Assembly: GCA_035556715.1 (NCBI GenBank)
Contig: DATMER010000032.1
Coordinates: 22,599-86,598 of the forward strand
Origin: DATMER01 sp035556715
GTDB lineage: Bacteria > Acidobacteriota > Thermoanaerobaculia > Multivoradales > UBA5704
DNA: 64,000 nucleotides
Direction: 5' to 3'
Shown here: piece after piece, positions 57,890 through 64,000 of the stretch
Numbering within the stretch: position 1 is the stretch's first letter
Layout of the letters: each line of letters begins with the position of its first letter
Notes under the pieces: model-generated
The model's database searches: none
What the model was told of the DNA's origin: nothing
Seen by the model: the letters and a program-made list of their open reading frames with translations, nothing else
Translations under genes and position numbers: made by a program

Positions 57890-59140
57890 ATGGGAGCACC
57901 CAGGAACCCTCTCGCGCGAATTCTCACCTCGCTCAGTCCCGGGGCGGAAGACCGGCCGCCGCGCCATCGCAGGTTCCTGTCGGACCGCGCCGGAGAGGGC
58001 AGCCGTTTTCTCGCAGCGGCCCGCGAGTACGTTGCGAACAAGCCCGAGGGCGAGGTGTCGTGGCTCTACAGCAAGCCGTACGACCGCAGCCCGGGCAATC
58101 CCGTGTTCTTCACCGAGATGTACCAGGTCATCAATCTGCTGCAGGCGATGGCGATCCGGCCGTTCGGCCGGGTCCTGGAGGTGGGGAGCGGCCCCGGCTG
58201 GGTCACCGAGGTCCTCGCGCTCCTGGGCTACAACGTCGATGGAATCGAGCCCACGCGCGACATGATCGACATCGCGCGGCGGCGGGTCTCCTGCGCGTTC
58301 GAGTGCTACAAGGTGAGCGATCCTCCACGGGTCCAGTTCCACGAGACCACGCTCGAAGACTGCTCCCTGCCGGACGAAAGCTTCGACGCGGTCCTGTTCC
58401 ATGAGGCTCTGCATCATGTGGTGGACGAGGAGAAGGGGCTGGCCCAGTGCTTCCGCCTGCTGCGCCCGGGTGGCGTCCTGGGTGTCAGCGAGTGGGCCTG
58501 GATCCCCGGGGACCGGCAGCTCGAAGAACAGCTCGAGGAGGAGGTCGCCCGTTTCGGCACCCTCGAAAGCCCGTTCACGCAGGAATACCTCGACCATCTG
58601 CTCGCCCGGCACGGGTTCGTGCAGGTCCAGCGCTATCACTCGGTCAATGGCCTGTTCCGGCGCGAGGACGGCAAGCGCACCCTGGAGGAGGTGGCGCAGA
58701 TCCCGGCCGGGGCCTCGAACAACCTGACGGCGAGAAAGCCTGGGGCGCTGTCGGCAACTTCCGCCGACTTCGGCAAGAGGACGCTCGCCGAGATCACCAT
58801 CCTCGACTGCCGCATCTCCGGGGATGACGTGAGAGTCACCGTGAGCTTGAAGAACGTGGGAGAGACCGCCTGGCTGGCAGGGGGTGACGCGCCCGGCAGC
58901 GTCAACGTTGCGCTCCGCTCGGGGAATCCGGGCGAGCCGCATTTCCTCGAGGCGGACCCGCGCCAGCGCCTGCCCGAGGTGGTGCCGGCCGGGGAGGCCG
59001 CTACCATGACACTGGAGTACACCTTGCCCGCTGAAGGCCGGGGCCGTGAATGGGCGGTGGACCTCGTCAGCGAACGGCTCTTCTGGTTTTCGACGCGAGG
59101 GACGGTCGCGCCCATCGTCCTGCCAGTGCCGAAGCGTTGA
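57890..59140 (+). CDS. SAM-dependent methyltransferase with C-terminal beta domain
   Basis: 416 residues. Class I methyltransferase at about 75-245 (motif I LEVGSGPGWVTEVLALLG, ESFDAVLFHEALHHV, LRPGGVLGVSEW). The part after residue 290 is a separate beta-rich domain (VRVTVSLKNVGETAWLAGGD) like immunoglobulin-type or NEW3 domains seen on some sugar-modifying enzymes. Possibly acts on a cell-surface glycan or lipid, but the substrate is unknown. Divergent from rimP; a TATAGAGT hexamer region ends 8 nt before the ATG. Confidence 0.82.
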   Translation: MGAPRNPLARILTSLSPGAEDRPPRHRRFLSDRAGEGSRFLAAAREYVANKPEGEVSWLYSKPYDRSPGNPVFFTEMYQVINLLQAMAIRPFGRVLEVGSGPGWVTEVLALLGYNVDGIEPTRDMIDIARRRVSCAFECYKVSDPPRVQFHETTLEDCSLPDESFDAVLFHEALHHVVDEEKGLAQCFRLLRPGGVLGVSEWAWIPGDRQLEEQLEEEVARFGTLESPFTQEYLDHLLARHGFVQVQRYHSVNGLFRREDGKRTLEEVAQIPAGASNNLTARKPGALSATSADFGKRTLAEITILDCRISGDDVRVTVSLKNVGETAWLAGGDAPGSVNVALRSGNPGEPHFLEADPRQRLPEVVPAGEAATMTLEYTLPAEGRGREWAVDLVSERLFWFSTRGTVAPIVLPVPKR

Positions 59141-59152
59141 CCTAGGCAAGTC

Positions 59153-59494
59153 TCAGAAGAAGTGCAGGGTGTGGCCGCAGCCGTCGAAGCTGACGTCGAG
59201 GGTCAGCTCAGTCCCCGGGGGGAGCGGGAAGACCTCTTGGGGGATTGGGATGATGCCCTCCGGCTCGAGCGCCGTCAGAGGACGGCTCAGGAACCGGGCC
59301 ACGAAGCCCCAGCGGGCGGATGAGTGCAGGAAATCCCGCGGGATGAGGATCTCCCGGTAGACCTCCAGGGTGAAGGAGACGGAGAGCCTTTCGATCGCGA
59401 GCACGTCCCCGGGCTGGAGGCTCAGGGCCTCGCAGACGGCGGCGGGAAGGGTCAGGACCCCCTCGCGCTCCACCGTCAGCCGGCTAGACCTCAT
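59153..59494 (-). CDS. AbrB-like small protein
   Basis: 113 residues. The N-terminal VEREGVLTLPAAVCEALSL and PGDVLAIE resemble an AbrB/SpoVT swapped hairpin, but the usual K/R-G-Q is changed to E-G-V. The remainder (about 45-113) is not recognised. It overlaps the gene upstream by 11 bp, like antitoxin-toxin pairs, but that neighbour is not a known toxin. Confidence 0.6.
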   Translation of the reverse strand: MRSSRLTVEREGVLTLPAAVCEALSLQPGDVLAIERLSVSFTLEVYREILIPRDFLHSSARWGFVARFLSRPLTALEPEGIIPIPQEVFPLPPGTELTLDVSFDGCGHTLHFF

Positions 59495-59801
59495 GGAGCA
59501 CGATCCCGGCCGGCCGCGCAGGGTCGGACTGGATGCGCACCACCTGCCACCGCCGGGAAGGGGGCAGGCGGTCCGTCTCCTCGGATTCGAGGTCCCGCCA
59601 GACGGCGAACCACCGGCCCCAGGCGTAAAAGACGGTCAACCGTCCCGCGTCGGGGTCGAAGGCGGGGACGTCCTCCTCGCGCTCGGGGTGCTCCGCAAGC
59701 TCCAACTGCACGACGGCGTCGTAGAGCGCGCGGCGGAGGTCCTCGGAATAGGGGGCTTGGTCGAGATTCGGGATGTCGGGAAAGTCGGTCAGGTCGCTCA
59801 T
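59484..59801 (-). CDS. Hypothetical acidic protein
   Basis: 105 residues from ATG 59801; ATG 59828 would add nine residues. Acidic N-terminal half (LAEHPEREEDVPAFDPDAG) and then LTVFYAWGRWFAVWRDLESE. No family recognised and no strong ribosome-binding site. Coupled to the AbrB-like gene by overlap, so the two probably work together. Confidence 0.6.
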   Translation of the reverse strand: MSDLTDFPDIPNLDQAPYSEDLRRALYDAVVQLELAEHPEREEDVPAFDPDAGRLTVFYAWGRWFAVWRDLESEETDRLPPSRRWQVVRIQSDPARPAGIVLHEV

Positions 59802-59908
59802 CGGCGGCAGTCTTGCCGAAGATTTCATCCCGCGTCGAGACGATCCCTGCGAAAGGGCTTCTCGTTATTCCGAAACCGAAGCCAGATCTTCCAGGAGGAA
59901 ACGGGCGG

Positions 59909-59943
59909 GGCGCCCTCTCCTGCGGAGCAGGGGAGGGTCGGGG
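59909..59943 (+). repeat. Dispersed hairpin repeat, copy 5, interrupted left part
   Basis: Same hairpin as copy 2 at 24301 (identical over the CCCTCTCCTGC/GCAGGGGAGGG stretch). It stops at GGGAGGGTCGGGG (59931-59943), and the copy resumes at 60351 with the same 13 bases and then AGGGGTCTTT. The 407-bp element lies in between. Confidence 0.75.
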
Positions 59944-60350
59944 CATACGCGCTAACTTTGGACTCTCAGGCGGGAGAGGGCAGGGGAGGGGGCTCAACCA
60001 GCCGGATAAGCCGCTCTGCCGCAGATTTTCCTCCCATCGCGGCGGAATTGAGCGTCTCGGACAGGAACCCGAGCGCCTCGGGTATCTACCCGAATCGCTT
60101 GGGCATATACCCGAGGGCCTCGGGCATATACCCGAGCGGCTCGGATCTATACCCGAGAGCCTCGGGAAGGCGCCCGAGAGCCTCGGGTGAGCGTCCAGGA
60201 CGGTCCGATTCCCACCCGAGAGGCTCGCGTGGTCGCCCCAAGGGCTCCGATTTTCACCCGAGCGCTTCGGGCGAGCGCCCGAGCCGGGCGGGGCCGCCGC
60301 AGGGCCCCCTTCCCTTGCCCCCCGGGTCAAGGTCCAAAGTTGGCGCGTAT
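59944..60350. mobile_element. 407-bp MITE-like element with inverted termini and target duplication
   Basis: Left terminus CATACGCGCTAACTTTGGAC (59944-59963) and right terminus (60332-60351) are reverse complements with one mismatch; weaker similarity continues inward for about 30 bp of G-rich DNA. It is flanked by the direct repeat GGGAGGGTCGGGG (59931-59943 and 60351-60363). Deleting the element and one flank restores the sequence seen intact at 24311-24343. It encodes no transposase, so it would be non-autonomous. It carries array C. Also fills the gap between two small genes. Confidence 0.75.
60068..60283. repeat. Degenerate 21-bp palindromic array C
   Basis: Core CCCGAG (or CCCGAA, TCCAGG, CCCCAA) at 60068, 60089, 60110, 60131, 60152, 60173, 60194, 60215, 60236, 60257 and 60278: eleven units, every step exactly 21 bp. 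Most units form CCCGAG-N3-CTCGGG, a 6-bp dyad, then a variable part often ATATA. Units differ from each other. Open in several frames only because 21 is a multiple of three. Confidence 0.88.
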
Positions 60351-60399
60351 GGGAGGGTCGGGGAGGGGTCTTTCCACGCCCTCCGCCCGGCTGCCGAGT

Positions 60400-60684
60400 C
60401 TAGCCGCTCGGGTCGAGATCGGAGCCGGTGTCCGTCGTGCTGCCGCTCGGGTCGAGGCTGCTTCCCCCGTTTGGCCGCGGCTGACCGCTCGGATCCAGCG
60501 AGGAGCCCTCCCTTTCCCACACGCTTCTCAGGAAGCCCCACAACGCGGGCAGGAGCCTGCCCCTCAGGATCACCACCTCGTCCCGCGGCTCCGGCCTGCC
60601 CTCTCCGGCCCAGGAGAGCGCAGGCGTCAGGGTGAGGACGAGCAGCAGCACGGCGAGGATACGGCGGAAGTCGATGCGAGGCAT
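60400..60684 (-). CDS. Small exported protein with DPSG repeats
   Basis: 94 residues from ATG 60684, preceded by AAAGGGG. Signal peptide to about residue 26 (LAVLLLVLTLTPALSWA). The mature part has LLPALWGFLRSVWE and three S-x-LDPSG repeats at the C-terminus. Longer upstream extension in frame lacks signals and is not used. Function unknown. Confidence 0.6.
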   Translation of the reverse strand: MPRIDFRRILAVLLLVLTLTPALSWAGEGRPEPRDEVVILRGRLLPALWGFLRSVWEREGSSLDPSGQPRPNGGSSLDPSGSTTDTGSDLDPSG

Positions 60685-60932
60685 GAAGGCATCCCCTTTC
60701 GGAACGGCGTCCGGCCCGGACCGTCGTGGCCGGGCGAGCCGTCCCTGGCGGAAGAAGTGTCGCGCATCTCCGCTGAATGATCTACCGAGACGCAACGCTC
60801 TTTCCCGGAAAGGAATCAAGAGGTGCGCGGGCAGCGCCCCGGGCTCCGCCTCGGCCCCGGCAGGCACTGCCCCCTTGTAGAAAAAGTTCACTCTGTACGA
60901 AACTATGCCGACACTTCCGGAGGAGAGATGAG

Positions 60933-62445
60933 ATGAGAGAAGAGGACCTGCCGGATCTGAGCAAGGCTCTGGGGAGGAAGCTGGCGATCCTGAGGGAGTC
61001 GCGGGACCTGAGCCAGGCCGAACTGGCCCGGAAGGCGCGGATCACTGCCAGCTCCCTCTCGCAGTATGAAGCGGGCAAGAAGATGCCTCAACTCGCGACC
61101 TTGTTCCGTCTCCTCGAAGCCCTGGACTATGGTCTCGCCGCTCTGGACAGGGCCGATGAGTTCTGCCTTTCGCTGCGGCTCACTCCGCGGTGCCGGCCGG
61201 GGACCGCTTCCTCCCTTGGAATCCCCCTCAGCCTGGCCACCGAAGCCGGGATGGCCGTCGGGCGGCTGACGGACGCGCTCACCCTCCTGGCTCAGCCGGA
61301 ATCCACCTCGGAGCGGGTTCGTGCCCTTGCCCACGCCGAAGGCTATCCGTTGCCAGAGGATCGGGCCAAGGTGGTGGAGCTCTGGGAGAGGATCCGGAAG
61401 TACCCTCACGAAGTTCAACTGGCGTTCGTTGCCGAGTGCGAGGAATTCCACCTCTGGTCATTCTCGGAGCTGCTCTCTCATGAGTCCGAAGCTGCAGCCT
61501 CGGATAGCGCCTTGGCGGCGCTCGAGCTTGCCCAACGGGCTCTGGACGTTGCGGAGCGGATGCCCGGGGACAAGCCGCGGAGATCCAGATCGCGCGGGTA
61601 CGCCCGAGGCCACCTGGGAAACGCGCAGCGGGTGCAGGGCGACCTCCAAGCCGCCAAGCAGTCTTTTGCTCTCTCCGACGAGGAGTGGAAGGCTGGAGAG
61701 GGGTGTCCGGATGACCTGTTGAGCGAAGCGCGCCTTCTGGATCTCAAAGCCTCTCTTCGGACGGCTGAGCGGCTCCTCCCTGAAGCCATGCACCTGCTCA
61801 ACCAGGCGCTTGCCACCGGGCGGACCGGAGATGAAGGGCCGGCTCCTGATCAAGAAGGCCAAGATCTTGGCGGAGCAGGGCGAGCTTGACACGGCGATCG
61901 CCGCTCTCGAAGAGGCGGAGCCTTTCGTCGATCCGGAGCGGGAGCCGCGGCTTTGGCTCTGCCTTCGGCACAACCTGCTGGATTACCTGAGCAAGATCGG
62001 ACGCTTCCTGGGAGCCGAGGAAATGGTGCTCGAAGTAAGGACGCTATCCCGCAAGCTGGGCAAGGAACTGGACCGCATTCGGCTGCGCTGGGCCGAGGGC
62101 CGCATCGCCGTGGGTCTCGAGCGGACGCAGCAGGGGATTGACCTTCTGACCCAGGTGCGGGCGGAGTTCATCTCGCGGAAGATCTGGTTCGACGCCGCCC
62201 TGGTGACGATGGAGCAGGCGGTGGTGTTCCTTCGCCAGGGCCGGACCGACATGGTCAAGACGCTGGCCGTACACATGGCGCCGATCTTCAAGTCCAACGG
62301 CGTACACCGCGAAGCCCTGGCGGCGCTGACCCTCTTCCGCAAAGCCGTGGAGCAGGAGAAGGCAACTCTGGAGCTGGCCCAGAGCCTCGTCACCTACCTC
62401 CGCAAGGCCCAGCACGACCCCGAGCTGAAGTTCCAGGAAGAGTAG
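60933..62445 (+). pseudogene. XRE-family regulator with TPR-like C-terminal domain, frameshifted
   Basis: The first frame (60933-61889) gives an HTH_3 domain (about 10-65, SQAELARKARITASSLSQYE) and helical repeats; it then loses similarity near LNQALATG. The second frame (open from 61810, MKGRLLIKKAKILAEQG on) continues the same helical-repeat architecture to 62445. A one-base indel around 61812-61832 would join them into about 500 residues. Ribosome-binding site GGAGGAG before ATG 60933; the second frame has no credible start of its own. Could be a real pseudogene or a sequencing error. Confidence 0.75.
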
Positions 62446-62533
62446 GACGCCGCGACCCGGCGGAGGGGAGGCGCACGCGCCGGGTAGAGCACCATACCCG
62501 AGGGCCGTACCCTGTACGCGCCGGTTCTACGCT

Positions 62534-62826
62534 GTACGGAGCGCGCAGGAAGCGTACGCGGAGGGTACGCCCTCATACCCTGCCGTTCTTGCCGTACGCG
62601 CTCCTGGCGAGGCGTACGCGGAGGGTAGCAGCCCGTACCCGCAGGGTATCGGCCGTACGCGGAGGGTAGCACCTCGTACCCTGTGGGTAGCACCTCGTAC
62701 CCACAGGGTATCCGTCGCCCCCTGCGGGTAGGACCTCGTACCCTGCGGGTACGGGTCCCTACCCTGTGCTCGCGCCTCGTACGCAGCGGGGGCGGCCCGT
62801 ACCCACCGGGTACGAGGTGCTACCCG
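62534..62826. repeat. Degenerate 20-21 bp semi-palindromic array D
   Basis: GTAC-type cores at 62534, 62554, 62575, 62594, 62614, 62635, 62655, 62676, 62697, 62738, 62759, 62779, 62799 and 62820, with a degenerate unit at 62718; spacing 19-21, mean about 20.4. Units contain dyads such as CGTACCCTGCGGGTACG and TACCCACAGGGTA. Same motif family as array A at 27.4 kb. It fills the gap between the XRE-TPR gene and mlaD, which are convergent. Confidence 0.8.
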
Positions 62827-62867
62827 CAGACGTCTTCCGGGACTGATCTCGGCCATCCTCACGGAGA

Positions 62868-62900
62868 AGACCCCTCCCCGTCCCTCCCGGAAAGAGGCCT
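62868..62900 (-). repeat. Dispersed GC-rich hairpin repeat, copy 6 (partial)
   Basis: Minus strand ends GGGAGGGACGGGGAGGGGTC, matching the tail of copy 2; it lies directly after the mlaD stop, between that gene and array D. Confidence 0.55.
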
Positions 62901-62902
62901 CC

Positions 62903-64000
62903 CTACCTCGGTATCACGCCGAGCAGGTACTTGATGTTCTCGTCGTTCCAGCGGATGCCGCCGCCGAGGAAGAAGGAGTCGTCTTCCAGGAAGTCGTCGT
63001 AGCCGCCGACCAGGTATAGGTTGGGGTGGAAGCGCCAGCGGCCGGACAGGCGCAGGTGGGGGGAGAGGTCCTCCGGACGGTTGAAGTCGAAGGCTTCGAA
63101 GGAGACCAGGAAGCGGTCGCTGAGGAGCGGGACGTCGACCTGCGCTCCGCCGGTGCTCTCGATCAGGCCCGCAAAGAGCCGCACGTCCCGGGGAGCGCGG
63201 TAGCCGAAGAGGCCCGTGACCGCGTAGGTCTTTTCGGTGGTGATCTTGTTGACCGTCGTGACCTCGGTCGTGCCGTCCGGGTTGGTGACGGTGATGGTCT
63301 CGGTCTTCTCCCGGCGCTTGCCTCCCGGCGGGCTGCTGATGCCGGCGCGGTAGAGGCGCTGGTTATCCTGCGGGTCGATGTCCAGGAGGAGGGTGGTTTG
63401 GGAGGAGCTGTCCTCCAGGCCGGACAGGACGTAGCCCTGCATGTCGAGGTCGATCCGGAAGCGGTTGATCGCGCCAAGCGTGCCGCTCAGGCTCTCTACG
63501 CCGCCCTCGATGCTGTCGAGGGTGGAGACCACCTTGTCGTAGGCCTCCTCGTCGTTGACCAGCTTGCCGATCGTGCCCTCGCCGCGGGCGATCTTGCCGG
63601 AGATCTGGTTGAAGTTGTCCACCGAGGTCTGGAGACGGTCCGTGACCTCGCGGATGTTGCCCAGGCTGTCGGAGACTTCGCCGCGGTTGTCGGCCACCAG
63701 GGACTCGATCTGGACGAGGGTGCGGTTCATCTGGTCGGCCAGCCGGGGCAGCTCCCGCGACAGGGCCGCGCTCGCCTCGCGGAAGTTGCCGATCGTCGCG
63801 TTCAGGTTGGCGCGGTTCTCGGCCAGCAGCAGGCGGATCTCGCGGCTGGTCAGCTCCAACTCGTCCACGAGGCGGTTGATGCCGCCGCCGATGTCGGCGC
63901 CGGAGAGCGAGCCGGTCATCTCCTGGATCGAGTCGCCGATCTCGTTGAACTTGGCGATGGCCTCGTCGATCGAGGGCGGGGTCACGCCGGGGAGCACGGC
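62903..64000 (-). CDS. MlaD/MCE-family protein (N-terminal part outside window)
   Basis: 366 codons of a gene that runs off the right edge; the MCE domain itself is not visible. What is seen: a long helical region (about 230 visible residues, LVDELELTSREIRLLLAENR and further NFREASAAL, LADQMNRTLVQIESLVADNR), as in MCE proteins that form periplasmic lipid tunnels, then a C-terminal part with alternating polar/aromatic strands (LRLSGRWRFHPNLYLVGGYD) resembling an outer-membrane strand region. Probably part of an Mla-type phospholipid transporter. Confidence 0.78.
   Translation of the reverse strand, partial: AVLPGVTPPSIDEAIAKFNEIGDSIQEMTGSLSGADIGGGINRLVDELELTSREIRLLLAENRANLNATIGNFREASAALSRELPRLADQMNRTLVQIESLVADNRGEVSDSLGNIREVTDRLQTSVDNFNQISGKIARGEGTIGKLVNDEEAYDKVVSTLDSIEGGVESLSGTLGAINRFRIDLDMQGYVLSGLEDSSSQTTLLLDIDPQDNQRLYRAGISSPPGGKRREKTETITVTNPDGTTEVTTVNKITTEKTYAVTGLFGYRAPRDVRLFAGLIESTGGAQVDVPLLSDRFLVSFEAFDFNRPEDLSPHLRLSGRWRFHPNLYLVGGYDDFLEDDSFFLGGGIRWNDENIKYLLGVIPR

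Noticed and set aside
59370..60635. Heptad-like open frames across array C
   Set aside because: Open in more than one frame and on both strands, as expected of a 21-bp repeat lacking stop codons; no start signals.
61831..62445. Separate gene in the second frame of the XRE-TPR region
   Set aside because: No ribosome-binding site, and its sequence continues the helical repeats of the upstream frame directly.

Overview
The window is GC-rich, densely coded chromosome from an environmental bacterium. Core genes cover about 85 percent of it: a respiratory complex I operon, the rimP-nusA-infB-ylxP-rbfA-nrnA-truB-rpsO-pnp translation/RNA cluster, der, metG, hslO, rnr and tRNA-Leu. Base composition, many lipoproteins, STAND/TPR proteins, a tRNA nucleotidyltransferase fused to DHH and CBS domains, and a family of XRE-TPR regulators suggest Acidobacteriota (perhaps Thermoanaerobaculia). 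That placement is inference from gene content; no rRNA is present to confirm it.

Layout. 0-5.4 kb: end of a universal stress protein, lipoprotein, DinB, a VapBC pair with a palindromic operator, two decayed genes, and an ECF42 sigma factor with its YCII partner. 5.4-9.2 kb: tRNA nucleotidyltransferase, exported protein, rsmD. 9.2-20.7 kb (minus): nuoA-E-F-G-H-J-K-L-M-N followed by rex; nuoB, C, D and I are absent. A near-consensus Rex operator sits upstream of nuoA, so the operon probably carries its own NADH-sensing repressor. 20.9-24.3 kb: polysaccharide deacetylase, tRNA-Leu(CAG), rnr. 24.3-31.5 kb is accessory: a SIR2-STAND-TPR protein (NLR-like, candidate anti-phage), a degenerate repeat array, a second VapBC, a lipoprotein, and a second STAND-TPR protein that has lost the SIR2 domain and the Walker A lysine. 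31.6-44.8 kb (plus, with speB on minus): der, threonine-synthase-like enzyme, serine hydrolase, thiolase, SDR, cobB, radC, larC, hslO, metG, tatD. 44.8-46.1 kb: second repeat array, small exported protein, TMEM175 remnant. 46.2-57.7 kb (minus): nif3 and the nusA/infB/pnp cluster with its promoter and a leader terminator. 57.9-64 kb: methyltransferase, small genes, a 407-bp inverted-repeat element carrying a third array, a frameshifted XRE-TPR regulator, a fourth array and a partial mlaD.

The most unusual signal is four intergenic arrays (near 27.4, 45.1, 60.1 and 62.5 kb) of degenerate, semi-palindromic units spaced 20-21 bp. Two of them hold exactly 21 bp over eleven units. This is close to two turns of B-DNA and unlike CRISPR. 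One array lies inside an element with 20-bp inverted termini and a 13-bp target duplication, inserted in a copy of a dispersed hairpin repeat whose uninterrupted form is also in the window.

Genes are tightly coupled (ATGA, GTGA and TTGA overlaps), and several starts sit 6-10 bases after a -10 hexamer, which suggests leaderless mRNAs.
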